From DAOMNN01 sp035443825 (GTDB lineage: Bacteria > Pseudomonadota > Gammaproteobacteria > Burkholderiales > Rhodocyclaceae): DNA of 5,440 nt. Shown here piece by piece: positions 1 through 5,149 of this stretch. The position numbers and the translations under genes were made by a program. The notes under the pieces are model-generated. The model worked only from the letters and a program-made list of their open reading frames with translations, made no database searches and had not been told where the DNA came from. Numbering within the stretch: position 1 is the first letter of the stretch; the number at the start of each line of letters is the position of its first letter. The stretch is taken from positions 1 through 5,440 of the forward strand of contig DAOMNN010000137.1 of the NCBI GenBank assembly GCA_035443825.1, read 5' to 3'.

Positions 1-2
1 TC

Positions 3-485
3 AAGCGCGGGATGCTGACGATCCGGCAGACCAAGTTCGCCAAGTCTCGGCAACTGCCGATCCATCCGAGCACGGTCAAGGCACTGGGCTGCTACCGAAG
101 GCAGCGCGAGAGGCATCTTCCGACGACAGCGGGCATGCCGTTTCTGATCAGCAGTCGTGGCCGCCGACTGGGGCTGCCGCTCAGCGATCGACAGGTACAC
201 CGCGTCTTTACCGGCCTGCGCGAGCGCCTCGGATGGATCAATCGCGGCGGACACGAGGCGCCCCGCTTGCACGACTTGCGCCACACCTTTGCTGTCCGGC
301 GGTTGATGCGCTGGTACGCCGACGGTGCCGAGATCGACCAGAAGATGCTGGCCCTGGCGACCTACATGGGCCATGCCGAGATCTTCTACACGTACTGGTA
401 CCTCACCGGCGTTCCGGAGTTGATGGCCATCACAGCCAGGCGGTTCGAGCAGTTCGCCGACCTCGCGGGAGACGATGATGCGTAG
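3..485 (+). CDS. Tyrosine recombinase, 3' part (RitB-like, second gene of a recombinase trio)
   Basis: The reading frame is open from the left edge, so the true start and the first catalytic Arg box lie outside the window. Counting from the Met at base 12, the visible part holds a Lys-containing beta-hairpin region (about residues 3-17), the box-II motif HDLRH (H87, R90), GHA (H121) and a Tyr-rich YTYWYLT segment. Y130 sits nine residues after H121, the usual spacing for the nucleophile of this family. These enzymes cut and rejoin DNA through a 3'-phosphotyrosine link. The end of the gene overlaps the next recombinase gene by 11 bp, so the two are probably translationally coupled. Tandem overlapping recombinases, with the PELM-type tail after the catalytic Tyr, are typical of Tn554/RIT elements. 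The trio assignment is an inference because the first gene is outside the window. Confidence 0.88.
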   Translation, partial: KRGMLTIRQTKFAKSRQLPIHPSTVKALGCYRRQRERHLPTTAGMPFLISSRGRRLGLPLSDRQVHRVFTGLRERLGWINRGGHEAPRLHDLRHTFAVRRLMRWYADGAEIDQKMLALATYMGHAEIFYTYWYLTGVPELMAITARRFEQFADLAGDDDA

Positions 486-1491
486 GCAAGCCAAACCACC
501 GCCATCGTTTCCCGCGCTCGTACAAGCCTTCTTCGTCGAGCACCTGACACAACAACGCGCCCTCAGCCCGCGCACTGTGGCCGCTTACCGGGATGCCTTC
601 ATGCTCTTCCTGGGCTTTGCCGAGGCGCGCCTTGGCCGGTCGCCGGCGCAGCTCACGCTGCCCGACATCACGCCCGATCTGATCATGGCCTTCCTCGATC
701 ATCTGGAACGCGATCGGCACAACAGCGTGCGTAGCCGCAATGCCCGTCTCGCGGCGCTGCGTTCGTTCCTGAAGTTTGCGGCGCACCGCGACGTGTCATC
801 GCTGCAGGTGATTGAACATGCGCTCGGTGTTCCGGCAAAACGCTTCGAACGCCCGATGCTCGGCTATCTGTCCCGGGAAGAGATGCTGGCGGTGATCGGA
901 GCGCCAGATGGGACGTGGTTCAGCCAACGGGATCATGTGTTGCTACTGATGCTCTACAACACCGGTGCGCGGGTTTCAGAGATCGTCGGCGTGAAGGTCG
1001 GCGATGTCGTACTCGACGATGCCGCCGCTTGTGTTCATCTGCATGGCAAGGGGCGCAAGCAGCGCAGCGTGCCGCTGTGGCGCTCAACCATCAGGGCGAT
1101 CAGGGCTTGGCTTCGGCGCAATCCGCAGTTCGATTCGAACTCGCCGTTGCTACCCAATCGCGATGGCCAAGCGATGTCGCGATGGAACGTGATGCAGCGA
1201 CTGGAGCGCGCCGTCCAGGTGGCCGCGAAATCGTGCCCCGACTTGGCGACACGTCACATCTCGCCTCACATGATTCGCCACACGACGGCAATGCACCTGC
1301 TGCAGGCCGGCGTCGACATCAGCGTCATTGCGCTTTGGCTCGGCCATGAGAGCCCGGCAACGACGCACCAGTACGTCGAAGCTGATCTGGCGATGAAGGA
1401 GCGGGCGCTGGCCCGGCTTCACGAGCCAGAGGCCAAACTCAGGCGCTATCGGGCACCCGACTCGCTGATCGACTTCCTGCGAACGCTCTGA
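475..1491 (+). CDS. Tyrosine recombinase, complete (RitC-like, third gene of a recombinase trio)
   Basis: This is a complete 338-residue site-specific recombinase. An N-terminal SAM-like core-binding domain covers about residues 12-115 and a C-terminal catalytic domain about 130-305. All catalytic residues are visible: R166 in GARVSE, K192 in GKGRKQR, H265 and R268 in HMIRH, H291 in LGHES, and nucleophile Y300. The enzyme should therefore be active. Two adjacent ATGs (475 and 478) are possible starts. GGGAG at 467-471 is 3 nt from the first and 6 nt from the second, so 478 has the better ribosome-binding-site spacing. The start lies inside the 3' end of the upstream recombinase gene, which suggests an operon. 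In RIT elements three such proteins are thought to act together on the element ends. The family call is firm and the subgroup call is inferred from context. Confidence 0.93.
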   Translation: MMRRQAKPPPSFPALVQAFFVEHLTQQRALSPRTVAAYRDAFMLFLGFAEARLGRSPAQLTLPDITPDLIMAFLDHLERDRHNSVRSRNARLAALRSFLKFAAHRDVSSLQVIEHALGVPAKRFERPMLGYLSREEMLAVIGAPDGTWFSQRDHVLLLMLYNTGARVSEIVGVKVGDVVLDDAAACVHLHGKGRKQRSVPLWRSTIRAIRAWLRRNPQFDSNSPLLPNRDGQAMSRWNVMQRLERAVQVAAKSCPDLATRHISPHMIRHTTAMHLLQAGVDISVIALWLGHESPATTHQYVEADLAMKERALARLHEPEAKLRRYRAPDSLIDFLRTL

Positions 1492-1587
1492 TTATGTGGA
1501 GATCAAAAACGGCGCCTGCAGCCCCAGCCGGGCGGTTGGCGCACGACGCCCATGCTGGCTCAACATAATCGAGGCATCTACATAATC
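1490..1587. repeat. Putative right end of the recombinase-trio element (three GATTATGTnGA copies)
   Basis: GATTATGTGGA at 1490-1500 overlaps the recombinase stop codon. Two inverted copies follow: 1577-1587 (reads GATTATGTAGA on the minus strand) and 1561-1571 (the minus strand reads GATTATGTTGA from 1570 down to 1560). The two inverted copies are 17 bp apart in direct orientation. Such a cluster immediately after the last recombinase gene is what binding sites for these recombinases at an element terminus would look like. The left terminus is outside the window, so the boundary cannot be confirmed here. Confidence 0.55.
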
Positions 1588-1794
1588 GGCCTCAGCTGCC
1601 GGTGGCTCGATGGCGCAGCCAGGCAGCAATGTGCTGGTCACCTGCCGTTCGAGCGTCAGGCGAGGGCGAACGGCAGCTTCCCCATTCTGCCAACTGGAAG
1701 TACCGACCCAATGCGGTCTCTGCACCTGGAGGAGAACGGTCATTCAACGCTTGAGCCGAGGGTGCGCGCATCCACCCCAGTAAACGGCGAGGTG
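1588..1794. other. Intergenic stretch between convergent genes, no gene seen
   Basis: It lies between the recombinase-element end and the stop of the minus-strand gene. Open frames cross it but have no ribosome-binding site or recognisable protein character. A short imperfect hairpin (minus strand GGGTG-8 nt-CACCC, about 1758-1775) follows the minus-strand gene, but it lacks a T-run and is not called a terminator. GTTGAATGAC on the minus strand (1739-1748) matches the start of the sequence right after the last attC site. Confidence 0.5.
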
Positions 1795-2232
1795 TCACCG
1801 CCTTCCGCCGAGCGCCGCAAGGCCTTTGAACTTGTTCGGTTCGGCGTCGCGATCACGGACGACAGCCAGAAACTCCTCATCCTTGCCAGACAGAAAAACT
1901 GAAAAGTGGTTGGCAAGATCCTGCTTGAGCGCCGCAAAGCTCGCTTGGATGGTGCCGCCGAAGTTTGGGTACGCGTGGTTACCCCAAGCACCCGAGTAGC
2001 GCAGAAAGTCCTCGTGAGTAATGCGCGACTGGCCAACCTTGTACTCGACCAGTCCCAGGCCATAGCGAACGCTGAAGGCGAGGATACGGTCATCGCGCTG
2101 GAACTGACCCACGGCGAACGTGCCGCCGGAGCCTATGCCAGTCTCGCCCAACGAGAACTCGAAGCCGTTCGCTTCCATCATCGGGCGAAGCTGGTCTATG
2201 CCCTCGAGAAGTTTTTCTTGCGGTGTCGACAC
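1795..2232 (-). CDS. Hypothetical protein, 145 residues, minus strand
   Basis: I do not recognise this family. The chosen start is GTG at 2232, because GAGGGAG lies six bases upstream on the coding strand (a good ribosome-binding site) and the protein from there begins with a plausible amphipathic helix (STPQEKLLEGIDQL). The frame is open further upstream to 2337, but that part reads as low-quality Arg/Ser-rich sequence and is probably not translated. The product is a mixed alpha/beta protein without signal peptide, membrane segment or cysteine motif. It has a Gly-rich patch (GIGSGG, about residues 33-37), conserved-looking aromatic segments (HEDFLRYSGAWG, about 73-84; YPNFGG, 88-93) and a basic C-terminus. 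It is convergent with the recombinase genes and divergent from the cassette array. That is where an integron integrase often sits, but it has none of the integrase motifs. Confidence 0.7.
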   Translation of the reverse strand: MSTPQEKLLEGIDQLRPMMEANGFEFSLGETGIGSGGTFAVGQFQRDDRILAFSVRYGLGLVEYKVGQSRITHEDFLRYSGAWGNHAYPNFGGTIQASFAALKQDLANHFSVFLSGKDEEFLAVVRDRDAEPNKFKGLAALGGRR

Positions 2233-2514
2233 GCGTACTCCCTCAGGTTGTGACGCCTGATTAACGGAGCTGGAAACTGACGCGCCGAGCATAGCGCATA
2301 GGGATGATGAATGTGCCGCACGTCGGCGAGTTCTCACTGACGGCTATTGCCTGAACCGTGCCATCCGCCTGCCCCCCAAAGCAACGTGCGAACCGTCTGC
2401 GACAGTCTCAAACCGACCCCGAGCGGTCGTTGCGACTTCCGCAAAGCTGCCGGTCAGGTACCCAGGGATTCCACGAGTTTCGCTGCTCCGAAGCTGCCGT
2501 TCGTGACCTCACGC
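2233..2514. other. Non-coding stretch upstream of the minus-strand gene
   Basis: No convincing gene is seen on either strand. It should contain the promoter of the minus-strand gene, but no clear -35/-10 pair stands out. Two similar short segments, AAGCTGCCGGTCA near 2444 and AAGCTGCCGTTCGTGACC near 2492, suggest decayed repeat or intergenic DNA. Confidence 0.45.
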
Positions 2515-2729
2515 ACCCGGCCATCACCGGCCGTTGGAGATCCGGCCAGGATTTCCCTCGCTGGATCGCCTTGGGTGACCGGTTTACGGCGGCCAACTTG
2601 AACCCCGCCTTGGCTCGACCCGGCCATCACCGGCCGTTGGAGATCCGGCCAGGATTTCCCTCGCTGGATCGCCTTGGGTGACCGGTTTACGGCGGCCAAC
2701 TTGAACCCCGCCTTGGCTCGACCCGGCCA
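2515..2729. repeat. Two perfect tandem copies of a 103-bp unit plus a 9-bp partial third
   Basis: Copy 1 is 2515-2617, copy 2 is 2618-2720, and ACCCGGCCA at 2721-2729 begins a third copy before the match ends. By eye the copies are identical. The unit is rich in CGGCC and is not a multiple of three, so frames through it shift between copies and it is unlikely to be coding. TTGGGTGACC inside each unit (2571-2580, 2674-2683) recurs inverted as GGTCACCCAA at 2742-2751. The origin is not recognised. It could be a recent slippage duplication or a remnant of a mobile element end. Confidence 0.93.
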
Positions 2730-2890
2730 GCAGCCGTCACTGGTCACCCAATCCGGATAGCGGTCATCTGGGCGAGGCGGTATGCTACCGGCCTCTATGC
2801 CAGATCGGTCGCATCGACGCGCAAAGCTGTCGGCTGCTGCTTTTCCTGCCTTGTTATTCTGTGTTTCGCGTAATTTCTCCTTCTAAACAG
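2730..2890. other. Leader region upstream of the cassette array, no gene seen
   Basis: This is the stretch in which an integron cassette promoter would be expected. The sequence becomes AT-richer from about 2840. TTGTTA at 2851 and TAATTT at 2871 resemble promoter hexamers, but they are only 14 bases apart, so I do not call a promoter. GTTATTC at 2853 resembles the weak integrase-binding direct repeats seen upstream of attI core sites. Confidence 0.4.
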
Positions 2891-2912
2891 TAACTTGTAG
2901 AACAAGTTAGGG
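2888..2912 (+). other. attI-like integron integration site (simple site)
   Basis: TAACTTGT-AGA-ACAAGTTA (2891-2909) is a perfect 8-bp inverted repeat. Its right arm continues into GTTAGGG, matching the integron core site with crossover after the G at 2906. The AGAACAAGTTAGG part resembles the class 1 attI core (AAACAAAGTTAGG). An inverted pair of integrase boxes next to the first cassette is the expected architecture of attI. A normal attC would need R'' and L'' boxes some 60-100 bp upstream, and none were found. No intI gene is visible to confirm it. Confidence 0.6.
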
Positions 2913-3541
2913 GTTTGTCCGTGGCTGACGATAAGCACTCATCGCTGTCCTCGCAGGTAATTGCAGGCTTAATCGTCGCTGCCGTTCTTGGTTCAATCTC
3001 ATTTGTTCCGGGAGCCTTTATGTGGGTCTCGGAAGTGGCTACTGATTTCTGGAGTCACCTACGGGGAACCTCGGAGTTCCCTAACTGGAGTTTGTATCTC
3101 TTGGCTTTAATGAGCGCCCATACCGTTGTTTACTGGATCGCCCGCGTCACAAAACCGAAAGGGCCAAATATCACCGCATACAACCAAGACTCTTTCTTTG
3201 GCCTCAAGTGGCGCTGGTCATACATGTCTGGTCATCCCGCAAATGCGTGGGCGTTCTGTCCCCACTGTGACACGATGCTCGTGTATTCAGAAATTGGCAG
3301 TCGCTTTGATCCTGACAGAAAGACCGTCCTTACGTGCGAAACCTGCAACAGTGATCTTCTCCACCATGAGGGCGACAAAGACTACTTGGTGCAGAAAGTC
3401 CATCGCCAGATAGACCGCAAAATCCGGACGGGTGAGTGGCAACGTGTCGTTGAAACCAACCTCTAACATGGCGCTCAACCTCGCTCCCTTCGGTCGCTGG
3501 ACGCTTCGCGATAAAGCTGCGCAGCGCCGGTTAGCTCTACG
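2907..3541 (+). mobile_element. Integron gene cassette 1 (membrane/zinc-ribbon protein plus attC)
   Basis: The limits are set by the G/TT crossover points at 2906/2907 and 3541/3542. The first bases (TTAGGG) pair with the R'' box CTCTAAC at its own 3' end, with one G-T wobble, as required for a cassette that was once a closed circle. It holds one gene and one attC with almost no spare DNA. Confidence 0.85.
2921..3466 (+). CDS. Small membrane protein with C-terminal four-cysteine (zinc-ribbon-like) domain
   Basis: The 181-residue product is of unknown function. I choose GTG at 2921 because AGGGG (2909-2913) lies seven bases upstream; a TTG at 2915 is too close to it. Two hydrophobic helices are visible, at about residues 12-36 and 56-76, so the protein should span the inner membrane twice with a short loop between. 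The soluble part begins with a basic segment (RVTKPKGP) and a Trp/aromatic-rich stretch (about 91-112). It then has CPHC (113-116) and CETC (139-142), spaced as in a zinc ribbon, followed by a charged helical tail (about 152-176). After two helices both termini should face the same side, probably the cytoplasm. The TAA stop lies within the attC R'' box, which is common for cassette genes. It is the first cassette gene, so it would be the best expressed from any upstream promoter. Confidence 0.85.
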   Translation: MADDKHSSLSSQVIAGLIVAAVLGSISFVPGAFMWVSEVATDFWSHLRGTSEFPNWSLYLLALMSAHTVVYWIARVTKPKGPNITAYNQDSFFGLKWRWSYMSGHPANAWAFCPHCDTMLVYSEIGSRFDPDRKTVLTCETCNSDLLHHEGDKDYLVQKVHRQIDRKIRTGEWQRVVETNL

Positions 3542-3547
3542 TTATGC
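3461..3547 (+). other. attC recombination site of cassette 1
   Basis: Boxes in order: R'' CTCTAAC (3461-3467), 5-nt spacer, L'' GCTCAACC (3473-3480), central arm, L' GGTTAGC (3529-3535), 5-nt spacer, R' GTTATGC (3541-3547). L'' pairs with L' if the C at 3476 is left out. This gives the single extrahelical base, a G on the bottom strand, that integron integrases use to recognise the strand. Both spacers are 5 nt. At 87 bp it is of ordinary length. Confidence 0.9.
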
Positions 3548-3573
3548 GTCTTGGAGCGTTTGCCCGTGAGTAA
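3544..3573 (+). CDS. Possible 9-codon leader ORF overlapping the cassette 2 gene start
   Basis: ATG at 3544 lies inside the attC R' box and opens a nine-residue frame (MRLGAFARE). Its TAA stop (3571-3573) falls just after the GTG start (3566) of the main gene in another frame. Short ORFs at attI are known to boost translation of cassette genes that lack good ribosome-binding sites. Here the ATG itself has no clear Shine-Dalgarno, so translation is uncertain. Confidence 0.25.
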   Translation: MRLGAFARE

Positions 3574-4123
3574 CGACGTAATTTTCTGGACTCAAATCGC
3601 GTCAATTGTGGCTTTTGTATTTTTGGTCTTCGGGCTCTACCGCCTCCTCGTAGATCAAAAGGACGCCACAATTCAATTTCTGAAAGAAACGGTCAGCATC
3701 CTGAAAGATCAGTTGGTCGATGCACGTAGATCCACGCCTGACGTTCTTGCTCAGTCATTATCCGGGCGGGTCAAATTGCTCGAAGGCGAACTGGAACGCC
3801 TTTCACAGGACAAGGACGCAAATCAGGAACTCGTGCACAGCAAAGAAGAGGAGCTACGTGCAACTCGCCAAAAAGCTGAGGAGCTCACAAAACAAGTCTC
3901 GCTTGCGCGAGAGCTATTAAGTGACTTCCTTTGCCCACACTGCGGATCCGCTCTAACCGCCCGCGAATTTCATTCTGAATCGGTTGAATACCAGGGGCGC
4001 GAACTGGATGTTGACCACGAATACTCCGAATACGAGTGCGGTTACTCTATCCTAGACGGTAAGCCTCATAGTCCTTGCAATTCTGGCAAAGTCCGCAACG
4101 CCAGTGCTATCAAATACGCATAA
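3566..4123 (+). CDS. Single-pass membrane protein with coiled coil and C-terminal four-cysteine domain
   Basis: The product is 185 residues and its function is not recognised. GTG at 3566 is preferred, with GGAG (3552-3555 region) about nine to ten bases upstream; TTG at 3551 would add MERLP. One hydrophobic helix (about residues 6-29) is followed by a long charged heptad-like coiled coil (about 33-118). The compact C-terminal domain has CPHC (123-126), ECGY (C158) and SPC (C171), four cysteines suited to bind one zinc. A Glu/Tyr-rich hairpin separates the two halves of the metal site. The likely shape is a membrane anchor, an oligomerising stalk and a cytoplasmic metal-binding head. It shares the membrane-plus-zinc-domain plan with the cassette 1 product, but the sequences do not look homologous outside CPHC. 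The stop codon adjoins the R'' box of the following attC. Confidence 0.87.
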   Translation: MSNDVIFWTQIASIVAFVFLVFGLYRLLVDQKDATIQFLKETVSILKDQLVDARRSTPDVLAQSLSGRVKLLEGELERLSQDKDANQELVHSKEEELRATRQKAEELTKQVSLARELLSDFLCPHCGSALTAREFHSESVEYQGRELDVDHEYSEYECGYSILDGKPHSPCNSGKVRNASAIKYA

Positions 4124-4204
4124 ACTTGCGATCGAGGCGCGGCTTCGCAACTGGGGCACCGTAACGGCGGGGCCGGCCCGGCGCCCCTCACCTTCACGTT
4201 GGAT
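4118..4204 (+). other. attC recombination site of cassette 2
   Basis: R'' is GCATAAAC (4118-4125), which has an extra A compared with the complement of the cassette start. L'' is ATCGAGG (4131-4137) and pairs with L' CCTCA(CC) (4186-4192) if the C at 4133 is extrahelical. R' is GTTGGAT (4198-4204), which fits GTTRRRY. The central arm contains GGGGCACCG and CGGCGCCCC, nearly perfect complements around a GC-rich tip. The R'' box is the weakest of the three sites. Confidence 0.75.
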
Positions 4205-5104
4205 CGTGACCGATGGATAAAGTGATCGAAAAGCAACTCGAGGGAGATTTCGAAAAGGCGCTTTTTTCCGCCGCACTTGGAAACCTCGAGGACCGTGGCA
4301 ACCCTCTGCGGTTCAACAACTTTGCGTACGCGATGAGAGAACTTGTTCGCCATGTAATGGCACGGTTGGCCCCAGATGATGAGGTTCGAGCCTGCGAATG
4401 GTACAAAGAGGAGACCGGTCGGCCTAACGGGATCTCAAGACGGCAGCGGGTCTATTATGCAGTGCAAGGTGGCCTTGCCGACGAATACGTAACGGATGAG
4501 CTTGACCTTGATGTAGGTGAGATCCATCGGCAGCTCCGCGACTCGATCGACAACCTGAGCAAGCATACGCATATTGAACAAGCTACGTTCAATTTAGGCG
4601 ATGAGGAAGTTGAGGGGTTCGTCAACGAGACACTTGCTGCTGTTATTGACTTTTTTCAAACCATCAGTGCATGCCGAACCACCTTGGTAGAGGCGTTCAT
4701 GGAGCACCTTGACGCTTCCGTGGTTCACGCGGCGATCTCCGAAACGATCGTCTCGATCGATGAGCTCGCCACTCATCACTGCATTGATGCAGTCTATACA
4801 GATCAGGTCCATATCAGGCAAATCGACGCGCACTTCATCTACTTTGTCGCGGAGGGAACCGTGGAGTGCGAGCTGCGTTGGGGTTCAAACTCTGACCTAC
4901 GCCGTGGCGATGGTGCGACCTTAAACGAGGCTTTTCCCTTCAGTTGCGAACTCACCAGTCCAGTTGGCGACCCGGGTGACATAGCAGCGGAAGAGAATGC
5001 CTTCGCCGTTGATACGAGCTCGTGGTGGGAGAGCTACTATGATGAGGAATAATCCAACAAGGTCATGCAGCCGACGCGCTGACGCGCGCGACTGATGGCT
5101 AACG
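4199..5104 (+). mobile_element. Integron gene cassette 3 (279-residue protein plus 59-bp attC)
   Basis: The limits are the G/TT crossovers at 4198/4199 and 5104/5105. The cassette start TTGGAT, read with the preceding G, is perfectly complementary to its R'' box ATCCAAC (7 of 7). The gene starts 14 bases into the cassette and stops inside R''. Confidence 0.83.
4213..5052 (+). CDS. Putative pPIWI-associating nuclease-like protein
   Basis: The 279-residue product is soluble and acidic, with no signal peptide or membrane helix. The N-terminal half is helical and carries conserved-looking segments RFNNFAYAMRELVRHV (residues 34-49), ISRRQR (about 74-79) and LSKHTHIE (about 114-121). The C-terminal half has a beta-rich part, with WGSNSDLRRGDGA (about 224-236), a FPFSCEL strand (about 241-247) and VDTSSWW near the end. 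From memory this pattern belongs to proteins annotated with the predicted pPIWI-associating nuclease domain, a family linked to prokaryotic Argonaute-like (pPIWI-RE) defence modules. I cannot test this here, and no pPIWI gene is in the window, so function stays open. The start ATG is 15 bases after the attC R' box, with only a weak GGA upstream. Being third in the array, it may depend on read-through from upstream cassettes. Confidence 0.85.
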   Translation: MDKVIEKQLEGDFEKALFSAALGNLEDRGNPLRFNNFAYAMRELVRHVMARLAPDDEVRACEWYKEETGRPNGISRRQRVYYAVQGGLADEYVTDELDLDVGEIHRQLRDSIDNLSKHTHIEQATFNLGDEEVEGFVNETLAAVIDFFQTISACRTTLVEAFMEHLDASVVHAAISETIVSIDELATHHCIDAVYTDQVHIRQIDAHFIYFVAEGTVECELRWGSNSDLRRGDGATLNEAFPFSCELTSPVGDPGDIAAEENAFAVDTSSWWESYYDEE

Positions 5105-5110
5105 TTGAAT
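5052..5110 (+). other. attC recombination site of cassette 3 (59 bp)
   Basis: R'' ATCCAAC (5052-5058) overlaps the stop codon of the gene. A 5-nt spacer precedes L'' CATGCAG (5064-5070), which pairs with L' CTGATG (5092-5097) if the G at 5067 is unpaired. R' is GTTGAAT (5104-5110). The short centre has CGCG repeats that can close the hairpin. It is exactly 59 bp, the length of the classical short sites. It is unusual in having G rather than C as the top-strand extra base. Confidence 0.82.
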
Positions 5111-5149
5111 GACAGCTTCCCTAAAAGCTCAACGGCGGCAACGGGTCCA
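5111..5149. other. Start of a fourth cassette or array-flanking DNA, cut by the IS
   Basis: Only about 40 bp separate the last attC from the presumed IS end. There is no start codon with a ribosome-binding site and no further attC. Whether this is a truncated cassette or the sequence beyond the array cannot be told. Confidence 0.4.

Larger units (their letters stand above)
3542..4198 (+). mobile_element. Integron gene cassette 2 (membrane coiled-coil/zinc-ribbon protein plus attC)
   Basis: The limits are the G/TT crossovers at 3541/3542 and 4198/4199. The cassette starts TTATGCGT, and its 3' R'' region reads ACGCATAAAC. The two are complementary over nine bases with one bulged A, which supports a single excisable unit. 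Confidence 0.82.

Noticed and set aside
1758..1775. Rho-independent terminator after the minus-strand gene
   Set aside because: The hairpin has a 5-bp stem and no following T-run.
1740..1797. attC site for the minus-strand gene
   Set aside because: Only an R'-like GTTGAAT box is present. No R'' box or pairing L''/L' boxes with an extra base could be found.
1552..1902. Plus-strand open frame of 116 codons
   Set aside because: It overlaps the better-supported minus-strand gene, has no ribosome-binding site and reads as antisense and intergenic DNA.
2233..2337. N-terminal extension of the minus-strand gene to an ATG at 2337
   Set aside because: The extra 35 residues are low-complexity Arg/Ser sequence, and the GTG at 2232 has a clear ribosome-binding site.
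2515..2729. CRISPR array
   Set aside because: The repeat unit is 103 bp with no spacers and only two copies.
2347..2747. Overlapping open frames on both strands across the tandem repeat
   Set aside because: The 103-bp unit shifts frame between copies, and the proteins have no sensible composition or start signals.
2851..2876. Cassette promoter from TTGTTA and TAATTT
   Set aside because: The 14-base spacing is too short for a sigma-70 promoter, and no better pair was found.
4052..4406. Minus-strand open frames across the cassette 2/3 junction
   Set aside because: They are antisense to two well-supported genes and an attC site, with no start signals.
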